A DNA stretch of 64,000 nucleotides from UBA4312 sp002394635 (GTDB lineage: Bacteria > Bacillota_I > Bacilli_A > Erysipelotrichales > Erysipelotrichaceae), in assembly GCA_946539765.1 (NCBI GenBank), contig CAMNHO010000001.1, positions 62,001-126,000 on the forward strand. The letters are read 5' to 3'. The position numbers were made by a program, and so were the translations under genes. Shown here piece after piece: positions 52,813 through 61,754 of this stretch (its first letter is position 1; each line of letters begins with the position of its first letter). The notes beneath the pieces are model-generated. The model was given only the letters and a program-made list of their open reading frames with translations. It made no database searches and was not told where the DNA came from.

Positions 52813-53976
52813 ATGGATTATATGAAAGAAGCAATCCGTTGTCATAAAGAATGGAACGGAAAACTGGAAACAGTTCCGAAGATGAAAATTGAAACAAAAG
52901 ACGATTTGTCTGTTGCGTACACACCGGGTGTTGCGGCCCCTTGTTTGGAAATTGCCAAGGATCCAGCATTGAGCTACACATACACCGGAAGATCCAATAC
53001 TGTGGCGGTCATCAGTGATGGTTCGGCTGTCCTGGGTTTGGGAAATATCGGAGGACTGGCCGGCATGCCGGTCATGGAAGGAAAGTGTGTTCTATTTAAA
53101 GCCTTATCTGGGCTGAACGCCATCCCTTTATGTCTGAATACACAGGACACGGATGAAATCGTTAAAATCGTACAGGCGCTGGAGCCTAGCTTTGGCGGTA
53201 TCAATCTGGAGGATATCGCAGCGCCTCGCTGTTTTGAAGTAGAAGCAAGATTAAAAGAAACGATGCAGATCCCGGTATTCCATGATGATCAGCATGGAAC
53301 GGCGATTGTTGTATGTGCAGCCTTGGTCAATGCGCTGAAGATCGTGAAAAAAGATGATCCAACGATTGTGATCAATGGCGCCGGTTCCGCCGGTTGCGCT
53401 ATTGCCAAGCTGATCCTGGATATGGGATTGGGACAGGTGATCCTGTTAAACAGCAAAGGCATCCTGCACGAGGGAATGAAATTATCTTCTATGCAGAAAC
53501 AACTGATGCCGCGCATCAATCCAAACCACATTCAGGGGGGCTTGAAAGAAGCTATTGCTGATGCCGATGTATTTATCGGTGTCAGTGTCGGACACATTCT
53601 GACCAAGGAAATGGTACAGACGATGCATGAGGATGCCATCGTATTGGCTATGGCTAATCCGATCCCGGAGATTGAACCGGAGCAGGCTCTGGCCGGCGGG
53701 GCTCGTATTGTCGGCACCGGACGGAGCGATCATCCGAACCAGATCAACAATCTTCTGGCATTCCCCGGCATTTTTAAAGGTGCCATGGATGTCAGGGCCC
53801 GTTGTATCAACGAACCGATGAAACAGGCGGCTGTCATGGCAATCGCTTCCTTGGTCAAGGAAGAACAGCTCAATGAGCAGCACATTATTGCCTCAGCATT
53901 GGATGCCGGAGTGGCAGATGTTGTGGCGAAAGCAGTAGGAAAGGCTGCAATCGATTCAGGCGTCTGCGGTGAGTAA
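52813..53976 (+). CDS. NAD(P)-dependent malic enzyme
   Basis: Decarboxylating malate dehydrogenase of 387 aa: malate + NAD(P)+ to pyruvate + CO2. Markers are SVAYTPGVAAPCLEI near residue 36, the catalytic GNIGGLAGMPVMEGK, INLEDIAAPRCFEVE, FHDDQHGTAIVV and the Rossmann INGAGSAGCAIAKLIL near residue 182. Length is that of the small bacterial MaeB-N-terminal/YtsJ-like class. AGGTGAG precedes the ATG. The patatin gene begins two bases after its stop. Confidence 0.94.
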   Translation: MDYMKEAIRCHKEWNGKLETVPKMKIETKDDLSVAYTPGVAAPCLEIAKDPALSYTYTGRSNTVAVISDGSAVLGLGNIGGLAGMPVMEGKCVLFKALSGLNAIPLCLNTQDTDEIVKIVQALEPSFGGINLEDIAAPRCFEVEARLKETMQIPVFHDDQHGTAIVVCAALVNALKIVKKDDPTIVINGAGSAGCAIAKLILDMGLGQVILLNSKGILHEGMKLSSMQKQLMPRINPNHIQGGLKEAIADADVFIGVSVGHILTKEMVQTMHEDAIVLAMANPIPEIEPEQALAGGARIVGTGRSDHPNQINNLLAFPGIFKGAMDVRARCINEPMKQAAVMAIASLVKEEQLNEQHIIASALDAGVADVVAKAVGKAAIDSGVCGE

Positions 53977-53978
53977 CT

Positions 53979-54830
53979 ATGGAAAAGGTAGGATTGGTCG
54001 TTGAAGGCGGTGGAACCAAAGCCGCCTATTCAGCCGGTGCATTAAAGTGTTTTCTGGAACATAAGATTTATACGCCCTACGCTGTCGGTATATCCGCCGG
54101 CAGTGAGCTGTTGACATCGTATGTAGCCAGACAGACACATCGTATGGAAATCACCGGTATTGATGCGCCTTGTCAGAAAGGCGTTGTCGGATTACGGCCC
54201 TTGATCAAGGAGCGCAGTGCTTTTGGGATCGAGGCAACCTATCAGTTTATTGAATCGCAGGCTCCTTTAGATCTGGAGGCTCTGCATTCTAGTTCCACCA
54301 AAATGGAAATAGGTCTGTATGATGTGAAAACACATGAGGTTCGTTATTATGACCAGTCATATGTGGATAAAGAACAGACATTGGTGCGGGCAAGCTGTGC
54401 TTTGCTGATCCTTTGTCCGACCTATCAGTTTTTAGGTAGAGAAGTGATGGATGCGGGCCTGATCGATATGATCAGCATCTGCCAGAGCATTTACCATGGA
54501 AATGAAAAACATATCATACTGTCGACCAAGGAAGAAGGTTATGTGCGCAAACCGGCTCCGAGCTATCAGTTGTGGCTGGCTAAGCATATGTATCATGATG
54601 ATCATATTGTAGAAGATCTCAGAAAACGTCATGAACGGTATAATGAGCAATGGGCCGTCATCGAAGAACTGAAACAGGAGGGCAAAGCTCTCGTTCTGCG
54701 GCCGAGCAAGGATCTTGGAGTAACCCGCTATACAACGGATCCGGCTAAATTGCGACCATGGTTCCAGTTAGGTTATGATGAAACGGAAGCCCGTATAGAC
54801 GAAATCAAAGCGTTTTGCGGGATAGAATAA
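53979..54830 (+). CDS. Patatin-like phospholipase (RssA/YlbK type)
   Basis: Serine hydrolase of 283 aa. The oxyanion loop VEGGGTKAAYSAGALK is at the N-terminus, the nucleophile Ser in GISAGSELLTS near residue 42, and the catalytic Asp in VMDAGLIDM near residue 165. Likely a lipid acyl hydrolase, cytoplasmic, as no signal peptide is present. It follows malic enzyme closely, with no obvious shared role. Confidence 0.9.
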   Translation: MEKVGLVVEGGGTKAAYSAGALKCFLEHKIYTPYAVGISAGSELLTSYVARQTHRMEITGIDAPCQKGVVGLRPLIKERSAFGIEATYQFIESQAPLDLEALHSSSTKMEIGLYDVKTHEVRYYDQSYVDKEQTLVRASCALLILCPTYQFLGREVMDAGLIDMISICQSIYHGNEKHIILSTKEEGYVRKPAPSYQLWLAKHMYHDDHIVEDLRKRHERYNEQWAVIEELKQEGKALVLRPSKDLGVTRYTTDPAKLRPWFQLGYDETEARIDEIKAFCGIE

Positions 54831-54864
54831 AGAATCCTTTAGGAGAATATGGTACAATAATTCT

Positions 54865-55608
54865 ATGAAAAAATTTTTATACAGATTCATATTGTTGATT
54901 TGTATCGGCGTATTTGGATTCAGCGCTTATCAGCTGTATACAATTTATGCTGAAAAACATCAGGTAGAAAAAGAAAACAACACATATACGGAAATGGCAA
55001 CATCGAAAAAAGAGGATCATAAAGAACTGGATCCGGACTGGGAAGCCTTACGTGCGGAAAACGGCGAGATTATCGGCTGGATCTATGTACCGGACTGTGG
55101 GGATATTTCCTTTCCGGTCGTTCAAACGACGGATAACTCATATTATCTGAATCATACGGTCAGTCGTGCCGATAATATCCGGGGTGCTATATTCCTGGAT
55201 TATGCAGCCGATCCGTATTTCACGGACGATAATTCCATTATTTATGGACATTCGGTTGACGAAGGTGGAATGTTCACCGATCTGAAAAAGTTTGCGGATG
55301 AATCGTATTTTGATTCTCATCCGAATTTCTACTTGTTGACGCCGTCCGGTAACTATATCTGTCACGTATTTGTCTTTTCCAAGACGACGGATTCGTCCGT
55401 ATACTATACAACCAATTTCGGGGATTATCCGGAAGAAGTGATTGAAAATATGCGTGCTCAGGCTACATATTACAATGATGTGGATACCAGTCTGCCGATG
55501 GTGACATTATCCACTTGTAATCTGGACTATGGTTTTAACAGCGATCAGCGTTATGTTCTGGTCGGCGTTTTAGAACCAACGGATGAGCCGATTATGTTAG
55601 AAGATTAA
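54865..55608 (+). CDS. srtB: Class B sortase
   Basis: Membrane-anchored transpeptidase of 247 aa. An N-terminal membrane segment (FILLICIGVFGFSAYQLYTIY) is followed by the sortase barrel with catalytic His129 (IYGHSV), Cys218 (TLSTC) and Arg229 (DQRYVL). Class B sortases attach proteins with NPxTG-like signals to the wall or assemble pili; no such substrate is next door. A TACAAT box ends six bases before ATG and there is no ribosome site, so the message may be leaderless. Confidence 0.9.
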   Translation: MKKFLYRFILLICIGVFGFSAYQLYTIYAEKHQVEKENNTYTEMATSKKEDHKELDPDWEALRAENGEIIGWIYVPDCGDISFPVVQTTDNSYYLNHTVSRADNIRGAIFLDYAADPYFTDDNSIIYGHSVDEGGMFTDLKKFADESYFDSHPNFYLLTPSGNYICHVFVFSKTTDSSVYYTTNFGDYPEEVIENMRAQATYYNDVDTSLPMVTLSTCNLDYGFNSDQRYVLVGVLEPTDEPIMLED

Positions 55609-55637
55609 CTGGAGATAGTTTTGATAAGGTTTTTATT

Positions 55638-56711
55638 ATGAGAATTTGTATTGTAACAGGCGGAACAGGGGGTCATATTTATCCGGCACTTGCGTTGGCG
55701 GATTCTTTTCGACGCCTTTATCCGAAATGTAAAATATTGTTTATAGGAAATGATGACCGTATGGAGGCTAGCGTCATACCGGCTGCCGGTTACGACTTCA
55801 GATCCCTGCATACATCCGGTCTGGTGGGAAATATCATCCAAAAAGGCCGGGCTGTTGCACAGCTGGTGAAAGCACGCGGCATTGCCAAGGGATATCTGCG
55901 TGATTTTGCCCCGGATATCGTGATTGGTTTTGGTGGCTATGTCAGTGCCCCGGTTATGATGGCAGCAGCAGCTTTGAAGATCCCGACTATGATCCATGAA
56001 CAGAATTCCATTGTCGGTAAATCCAATCAGCTGGTTATGAATAAAGTGGATGCCATCGTTACGTGCTATGAAAAATGTGAAGAGGTGTTTCCGAAAGAGA
56101 AGGTACACCTGTTGGGAAATCCGCGGGCTACTACCGCAAAAGAGTCGGTTTTCGATCCGGATTATTTTGCATCTTTAGGATTGGAACCGGGGAAGAAGAC
56201 GATCTTGATCATGATGGGCTCATTGGGCTCAAGCAGTGTCAATGAGCTGATGACCAATGCGCTAAAGAATCTGGATCCATCTTTACAGTTTATTTACGCT
56301 TGCGGAAAAGACAACAGTGAGAATCTGCACTTGTTTGATGACCAGCCGGCTGTACATGTCGTGGATTTTGTCGATTCGTTAAAAGTATACAAGGGCATTG
56401 ACGGATTGATTTGTCGGGCCGGGGCAACGACCATTGCGGAATTGACCAGTCTTGGGATTCCGGCCATCTTGATCCCATCACCTTATGTGGCAAACAACCA
56501 TCAGTTTTACAATGCCAGCGTCCTTGTGGATGCCGGAGCTGCCTCTATGATCGAGGAAAAAGATTTAAATGAAAAGACCTTGCATGATGCGATAGAAAAT
56601 CTGTTTCTGGATCCGGAGCAATGGGAGAAAACGGCGCAGAATGCCCGTAAGCTCGGCAAGCCGGCGGCAGCCTATGATATTATACGATTATGTGAATCAC
56701 TAATAAAATAG
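55638..56711 (+). CDS. murG: Lipid II synthase MurG
   Basis: Membrane-associated glycosyltransferase of 357 aa that adds GlcNAc to lipid I. The N-terminal VTGGTGGHIYPALALADSF and the donor-binding CRAGATTIAELTSLGIPAILIP near residue 256 are diagnostic. It is followed 13 bases later by murB, then divIB, a partial dcw cluster; ftsW, murD and ftsA/Z are not nearby. Confidence 0.96.
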   Translation: MRICIVTGGTGGHIYPALALADSFRRLYPKCKILFIGNDDRMEASVIPAAGYDFRSLHTSGLVGNIIQKGRAVAQLVKARGIAKGYLRDFAPDIVIGFGGYVSAPVMMAAAALKIPTMIHEQNSIVGKSNQLVMNKVDAIVTCYEKCEEVFPKEKVHLLGNPRATTAKESVFDPDYFASLGLEPGKKTILIMMGSLGSSSVNELMTNALKNLDPSLQFIYACGKDNSENLHLFDDQPAVHVVDFVDSLKVYKGIDGLICRAGATTIAELTSLGIPAILIPSPYVANNHQFYNASVLVDAGAASMIEEKDLNEKTLHDAIENLFLDPEQWEKTAQNARKLGKPAAAYDIIRLCESLIK

Positions 56712-56724
56712 TAGGAGTGAGAAT

Positions 56725-57630
56725 ATGGATATATTAAACCGATTGGAAACGTATGCAAAGGTTCTGAGCCAGGAACCAATGCGGAAACATACCACATATC
56801 ATATTGGTGGTAATGTCGATTACTATATATACCCGAATGATATATTAGCTTTGATGAATGTGGTGGATTTGTTAAAAGAACAACAGATTCCTTTTCATGT
56901 ATTAGGCAGAGGATCCAACGTTCTTTTTGGCGATGAGCCCTATCATGGAGCCATAATCAATTTAGATAAAACATTCAATGATTATTATATTGAAGAAAAT
57001 GGAAAGGTGACCGTACAGGCTGGATGCTCGATCATCAATCTGGCTGTGGAAACCGCCAAACGAGGCTTATCCGGACTCGAGTTTGCCAGTGGTATCCCGG
57101 GCTCTGTAGGGGGAGCCTTGTTCATGAATGCCGGGGCTTATAAGTCGGATATGTCGGCTGTCGTTACGGAAGTTTGTGTCTACAAGGACAATTCGATCGT
57201 ATGGCTTTCGAAAGAACAGCTGGAGTTCGCTTACCGTCATTCCATTTTTCAAAAACAGCGTGACTGGGTAATCTTAGCCTGTCGTATGCAGCTGAAACCG
57301 GCCAACGTCTATGAGATCCAGGCTTTGATAGAATCACGACGTCAGCGTCGTATTGCCAGTCAGCCATTGGATAAACCATGTGCCGGCAGCGTGTTCCGTA
57401 ATCCAAAGCAGATGCCTGCATGGAAGATCATTGATGAGATGGGGTATCGGGGCTATCAAATCGGCGGAGCCCGTATATCGGATAAGCACAGCAATTTTAT
57501 TGTAAATGAAAACGATCAGGCCACAGCACACGATGTAATGGCATTGATCGAAATGATCAAAACACAAGCCAAAAAAGAATTTGATATCGATCTGATCACA
57601 GAAGTGGAGCAGTTGAATTGGAAAAAGTAA
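56725..57630 (+). CDS. murB: UDP-N-acetylenolpyruvoylglucosamine reductase MurB
   Basis: FAD enzyme of 301 aa that reduces UDP-GlcNAc-enolpyruvate to UDP-MurNAc. FAD-binding VLGRGSNVLFGDEP near residue 60, GLEFASGIPGSVGGALFMNAGAY near residue 114, and the catalytic CAGSVFRNPK with Ser near residue 220 mark a type II MurB. AGGAGTGAGAAT precedes the start. Overlaps divIB by 13 bases. Confidence 0.96.
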   Translation: MDILNRLETYAKVLSQEPMRKHTTYHIGGNVDYYIYPNDILALMNVVDLLKEQQIPFHVLGRGSNVLFGDEPYHGAIINLDKTFNDYYIEENGKVTVQAGCSIINLAVETAKRGLSGLEFASGIPGSVGGALFMNAGAYKSDMSAVVTEVCVYKDNSIVWLSKEQLEFAYRHSIFQKQRDWVILACRMQLKPANVYEIQALIESRRQRRIASQPLDKPCAGSVFRNPKQMPAWKIIDEMGYRGYQIGGARISDKHSNFIVNENDQATAHDVMALIEMIKTQAKKEFDIDLITEVEQLNWKK

Positions 57631-58745
57631 AAAAGAAAAAGAAGAAACATCCGATGACCTTGCGTTCGAGTGCAATCGTCAGTGCTATATTATTGATTCT
57701 GTCAAGCTTTCTTGTTTATTATTTTTCTTTTGACTCACAGGCGCATGTCTTAAGCTGCACTGGAAATTATTATCTGACAGACTCTCAGGTCTATGACCTG
57801 GCACAGGTGGATACCAATACCAGGCTGTGGCTGGTGCCTAGCCGTCTTTTCTCGCATCGCATCAAGGAAATGCCACTGGTAGATTCTGTGAAGATCCATA
57901 AAAAACAAGGAAAACTGCAGTTTGAAGTCAAGGAAAAGACTGTCATCGGCTATTATGTCAAAGACAATCAGAACTACATGGTGACCATGGACAACGAAGC
58001 CATTCCCATCGAAGAGGAATACTTGAAGATGATCATCCATTTTCCTTTGTTGAATGGATTCAGTGATGACCAGATTGCTTCGATCTGCAGTGAATTCAAA
58101 AAACATGAAAAGGATCTGAACCGGAATGTGATTGAAAAAATTGCGGAAATGGTTCCATACCAAACATCTTTTGATGACAATATGATTAAAATGACCATGC
58201 AGGATGGCAATGTCGTATATACCAATATCAGCAGTTTGATCATGATGTCAAAATATCAGGCGATGTTGACAGAGCTTCATGGGAATTATGTCTGTCTGCT
58301 TCTGGATGCTTCCAATTCAGCAATTGAAAAAGTGAATTGTGATGATCTTAATTCAACCACAAAGGATAAAGAAGAAGAGCAGAAGGAAAAGAAGACGAAA
58401 AAGAAAAAGACAGACCAGAGCGAAGAGGATACAGAACCGAAAGAGACGCAGGAACAAAAACCTACGGAACAAACCGAACAGGAGCCTGAAGTGGATGCGG
58501 AAGGCTGGACATACGATGAATCTACAGGTTTGTATTACAACATCTATTCCGGTCTGTATGTTGATCCAAGCAGCGGAATCCAGTATGTCTGGAATGAAAT
58601 GACACAGACATTTGATGTATACACAGATACGACCGATATCTATAGTGGGTATGAGGACTATTCGCAGCAAGGTATCTATGCGGATCCATACGCGACATAT
58701 GATTATTATGGGCAGATCGACCCGTATACCGGAATCTATTATTAA
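57618..58745 (+). CDS. divIB: Cell division protein DivIB/FtsQ with unusual Tyr-rich C-terminal tail
   Basis: Division protein of 375 aa. TTG start with GGAG nine bases upstream; a short basic cytoplasmic part (KVKKKKKKHPMT), one membrane helix, a POTRA domain (SCTGNYYLTDSQVYDLAQV) and the FtsQ/DivIB beta domain. After about residue 245 comes a Lys/Glu/Thr-rich linker and a tail with repeated Tyr motifs (STGLYYN, SGLYVDPSSG, DPYTGIYY). The tail is not part of normal DivIB. It resembles OCRE-like octamer repeats, an analogy only. Confidence 0.88.
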   Translation: MEKVKKKKKKHPMTLRSSAIVSAILLILSSFLVYYFSFDSQAHVLSCTGNYYLTDSQVYDLAQVDTNTRLWLVPSRLFSHRIKEMPLVDSVKIHKKQGKLQFEVKEKTVIGYYVKDNQNYMVTMDNEAIPIEEEYLKMIIHFPLLNGFSDDQIASICSEFKKHEKDLNRNVIEKIAEMVPYQTSFDDNMIKMTMQDGNVVYTNISSLIMMSKYQAMLTELHGNYVCLLLDASNSAIEKVNCDDLNSTTKDKEEEQKEKKTKKKKTDQSEEDTEPKETQEQKPTEQTEQEPEVDAEGWTYDESTGLYYNIYSGLYVDPSSGIQYVWNEMTQTFDVYTDTTDIYSGYEDYSQQGIYADPYATYDYYGQIDPYTGIYY

Positions 58746-58746
58746 T

Positions 58747-58776
58747 GAGAGGAAAGCATCTTTCCTCTTTTTTTTA
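58747..58776 (+). terminator. Terminator of the murG-murB-divIB operon
   Basis: Stem AGAGGAAAG/CTTTCCTCT with a three-base loop and a run of eight T. Confidence 0.9.
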
Positions 58777-58827
58777 CATCTCTAAATTATGTATAATAGA
58801 CTTAACAATCAATAGGGAGAAAAGCGT

Positions 58828-59730
58828 ATGGAACAACTATTTACCAATGATATTATATTGGCATGGCTACAATACTTTGCGAAAAACACAACAGTCGATC
58901 TGGAAAAGGTGAAAATGATCGATATCTCTCGAAAGAACAAAAATGTCATTCCAACCGTAGAAAGCCATCGGTCGGTCCTGGTGTTTACAGAAGCTGGAAA
59001 TCAGGACATCTTCTATAACATGTGGAATGCAGGTCTGGGGGATTGCGATGTATGGTATAACGAATGCAGCGAGCCGGTCGGCCCTGTGAAACATAATAAG
59101 CTCAAAGACATGATCAATCGTGGTATCAATGCCTCAGCCGGTATGCTGATCATCAATGACAAAGCCAGAAATACTTATAAGATCGGGATGGACAATAAGA
59201 ATTTCGCAAGAGGATCGGTCCACTATGTCGGCAGCGAGATCCGTTCTGTGATCTTAAATAAAATGGCTGTAGGAAGACAAGATGATCTGATTGTGATCAG
59301 TGGTGCTTCCATCGCTATTGAAAGTGCCATCATTGCGGTTGAAGGCAGTGTGACAGCAGTGGAATACAGTGCCAGAGACCGGCAGACCATGGAAGAAAAT
59401 ACGGAGCATTTTGGCTTAGAGAATATCAATATCATCGATCATGTCGATGATGAGACATTGAAGGACCTGCCGGTGCCGAGAACCGTTTTCATGGTAGCTA
59501 GCGCCAGTATGGAACAGGAGCTTGAATGCCTGATCGCTCTGAACCCGAAAATCAATGTCGTTATTTATACGTTGGACTTTACCGTTGCCGCTCAATTGCC
59601 GAGCATATTTGAGAAGTATGGCATATTGGATACTGAGGTAATTCAGATATCCGTTTCTAAACTGAACACAAAAAACTCTTTTGTACAGGAACCGGCACCT
59701 TGGATCATTACAGGAAAATCGGATAATTAA
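58828..59730 (+). CDS. Orphan CbiT/CobL-like methyltransferase-fold protein
   Basis: Protein of 300 aa. The C-terminal half follows the CbiT (precorrin-8/6B decarboxylase-methylase) fold: LIVISGASIAIESAIIAV, then VTAVEYSARDRQTMEENTEHF and the LNTKNSF...PAPWIITG end near residues 270-297. Motif I is SGASIAIESA instead of GxGxGxxxxE, so SAM binding is uncertain. No other cobalamin gene is in the window. The N-terminal half has no clear match. GGGAGAAAAGCGT gives the start. Possibly a repurposed non-methylating relative. Confidence 0.6.
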   Translation: MEQLFTNDIILAWLQYFAKNTTVDLEKVKMIDISRKNKNVIPTVESHRSVLVFTEAGNQDIFYNMWNAGLGDCDVWYNECSEPVGPVKHNKLKDMINRGINASAGMLIINDKARNTYKIGMDNKNFARGSVHYVGSEIRSVILNKMAVGRQDDLIVISGASIAIESAIIAVEGSVTAVEYSARDRQTMEENTEHFGLENINIIDHVDDETLKDLPVPRTVFMVASASMEQELECLIALNPKINVVIYTLDFTVAAQLPSIFEKYGILDTEVIQISVSKLNTKNSFVQEPAPWIITGKSDN

Positions 59731-59735
59731 TATAA

Positions 59736-59760
59736 TGCCTGCGAAAAGCAGGTTTTTTTA
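59736..59760 (+). terminator. Terminator after the CbiT-like gene
   Basis: Stem CCTGC/GCAGG with a GAAAA loop and a run of seven T. Confidence 0.85.
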
Positions 59761-59770
59761 AAATATAAAA

Positions 59771-59831
59771 TGTAAAGGAAACTTGACATTATAAGGGCAT
59801 GGTATATAATAATTGTAAAGGAAACTTTACA
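59771..59831 (+). promoter_or_regulatory. Promoter with twin operators upstream of the XRE gene
   Basis: TTGACA (59783-59788) and TATAAT (59805-59810), 16 bases apart. The palindrome TGTAAAG-GAAA-CTTTACA is perfect at 59814-59831 and occurs with one mismatch at 59771-59788, where its right arm overlaps the -35. Centres are 43 bases apart, about four helical turns. This fits autorepression by the XRE protein encoded next. Confidence 0.8.
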
Positions 59832-59846
59832 TCAAAAGAGAATTCT

Positions 59847-60044
59847 ATGAAAAATCGTATCGAAGAATTAAGAAAAGACAGAGGAATAAATCAGCAGGAG
59901 CTGGCACGTGCCATCCGTGTATCGCGACAGACGATCAGTTCTATCGAAAATGGAAAATACAACCCATCATTGGAACTAGCATTTATCATATCGGATTACT
60001 TTCAGTTGCCAATCGAAGATATATTTCTGTATAAAGGAGGATAA
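59847..60044 (+). CDS. XRE-family transcriptional regulator
   Basis: HTH protein of 65 aa. RIEELRKDRGINQQELARAI, then VSRQTISSIENGKYNPSLEL is a textbook Cro/CI fold, ending in PIEDIFLYK. ATG 59847 was preferred to 59799, which overlaps the operator. Co-transcribed with the membrane protein three bases downstream, a common pairing. Probably binds the two palindromes in its promoter. Confidence 0.9.
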   Translation: MKNRIEELRKDRGINQQELARAIRVSRQTISSIENGKYNPSLELAFIISDYFQLPIEDIFLYKGG

Positions 60045-60047
60045 TCG

Positions 60048-60488
60048 ATGAAGAATGAATGGATTTATGGCCTTTGTTATGGGGGGATAGGTTTAGTGTT
60101 TCTGTTTCTTGCAATCAACACAAACACGGTTTTCACATCTTTATTTTGGGGATTCTGTGGTGCATTTTTATCCATTGGACTGGGTCGGATCATCCGTTTG
60201 GTATACTGGTCGGATCCAAAACGGTCACAACGATACCAGGAGCTGGAAGAACTGAAACAAATAGAGCAGCACGATGAGCTGAACAATAAGTTACGCAATC
60301 AGTCTGGACGTATTGCTTATTTGATAGGCTTATTTGTAATCTGTATTTCGATAATTGTTTTTTCCTTTTTGGGCCAGGCTGGTCTTTTAATGGATGCCAA
60401 AATCTTTGTATTTTATTTAGCTGGGTATCTGTTTTTTCAAATTGTAGTCGGCATCATCGTATTTTATCATTTATTGAAAAAATACTAA
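60048..60488 (+). CDS. Membrane protein partner of the XRE regulator
   Basis: Protein of 146 aa with about four hydrophobic segments (residues 8-24, 31-50, 90-110 and 119-141) and a charged helix between pairs (RYQELEELKQIEQHDELNNK). AAAGGAGGATAATCG gives the start. Similar XRE plus 4TM protein pairs are frequent in Bacillota; the function is unknown, but anti-repressor or stress sensing has been suggested. Confidence 0.75.
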   Translation: MKNEWIYGLCYGGIGLVFLFLAINTNTVFTSLFWGFCGAFLSIGLGRIIRLVYWSDPKRSQRYQELEELKQIEQHDELNNKLRNQSGRIAYLIGLFVICISIIVFSFLGQAGLLMDAKIFVFYLAGYLFFQIVVGIIVFYHLLKKY

Positions 60489-60511
60489 CCTGCATAAGCA
60501 GGTTTTTTTTG
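60487..60511 (+). terminator. Terminator of the XRE pair
   Basis: Stem AACCTGC/GCAGGTT with an ATAA loop and a T run. Confidence 0.88.
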
Positions 60512-60616
60512 ACAGACACATACGAATCTGCTAACATCCTTACAGAATAAAAATAGATATATTAAATATACAATTAATATTTAATATACATTTATAACTG
60601 TTTTGGGGATGAGTAC

Positions 60617-61657
60617 ATGAAATCTATGCGAAAGAATGATAGTCTGACATGGATCCAGGTTATAGCTTGTGTTGCTGTATTGATGCTGCATTCAAATGGT
60701 TGTTTCTGGAATTTCAGTGCTACGCAGATGTATTGGAAAAGTGCCAATATCATTGAATGTTTTTTTTATTTTGCGGTTCCTTTGTTCTTTATGAGCAGTG
60801 GGATCACAATGATGGATTTTTATGATCGTTATACTTTACGGGAATATTTCATAAAACGTGGAAAAAAGGCCGTACTTCCTTTTCTTGGGTGGAGCTGCAT
60901 TGGCCTTTTCTGGGGTATGGCCCGAGGACAAATCCTTGTTTCTGATCTGAATGTTTCATACGTTGCGAAAGGGATCATGGATGCTGCTTTTGTTCCAATG
61001 TACTGGTTCTTTACGCCTTTGTTCATCATCTATCTTTGTATGCCTTTATTTGCAGCTGTAGAAAAGAAGAAAAGAAGGCTTGTGTTTACCTATCTGGCTG
61101 TGACCGGTTTTATATTGAATTCTTTGATCCCGTTTCTGCTGGCTTTATGCAAAGTGGAATGGACCATGCCCTATACGTTAAGTGTTCTGTCCGGTTCCTT
61201 GTTTTGGCCGGTGGTCGGCTGGCTTATACATAATACAGAGTGGACCAAAAGACAAAGAGCAGGCTTATATCTGCTGGCAATACTGGGACTGTTTATGCAT
61301 ATAGCTGGTACATATATCACATCTATGGAAGCAGGATCCATCGTACGTACGTTTAAGGGATATCAAAATGTGCCATGTATTCTGTATTCGGTCGGCATTT
61401 TTGTCTTGTTGAAACAAACCGGATCCCGGATCATGAAAAAAGAAAGGGTCGCCCGCTTCATTGGCTGGCTTTCCAGATATACTTTCGCAATCTATCTGGA
61501 GCAGTTTCTTTTGTTGGATATCATCCCTATGATAACAGGTGTGGATACTAAGCTTCTTGTTTATCGATTGGTGGCACCGTTTGTGATGATCCCGATCATG
61601 ATCGGGGGCACATGGCTCTTACGTAAAGTGCCGGGAATCCGACGATTGGTCCCTTAA
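60617..61657 (+). CDS. Acyltransferase family 3 membrane protein (second)
   Basis: Membrane protein of 346 aa with about ten hydrophobic segments. The SLTWIQVIACVAVLMLHSNG start with the conserved His, YFAVPLFFMSSGITMMDFYDR and FKRYFIKRGKK-like basic segment are family 3 acyltransferase features. It probably O-acetylates a wall sugar or lipid carrier-linked glycan. No close resemblance to the acyltransferase at 15337. In-frame ATG at 60626 is possible. Confidence 0.83.
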   Translation: MKSMRKNDSLTWIQVIACVAVLMLHSNGCFWNFSATQMYWKSANIIECFFYFAVPLFFMSSGITMMDFYDRYTLREYFIKRGKKAVLPFLGWSCIGLFWGMARGQILVSDLNVSYVAKGIMDAAFVPMYWFFTPLFIIYLCMPLFAAVEKKKRRLVFTYLAVTGFILNSLIPFLLALCKVEWTMPYTLSVLSGSLFWPVVGWLIHNTEWTKRQRAGLYLLAILGLFMHIAGTYITSMEAGSIVRTFKGYQNVPCILYSVGIFVLLKQTGSRIMKKERVARFIGWLSRYTFAIYLEQFLLLDIIPMITGVDTKLLVYRLVAPFVMIPIMIGGTWLLRKVPGIRRLVP

Positions 61658-61698
61658 AGCCATACATATAAAATCCGAAAAAGAAACGTTTTGTTCAT

Positions 61699-61727
61699 TT
61701 GTGTTTAACCATTGGTTGTATTATAAT
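61699..61727 (+). promoter_or_regulatory. Promoter of the yloU-yloV operon
   Basis: TTGTGT and TATAAT, 17 bases apart, about 28 bases before the Asp23 gene start. Confidence 0.65.
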
Positions 61728-61754
61728 ATACCTTGATATACAGGAGGTACAAGT

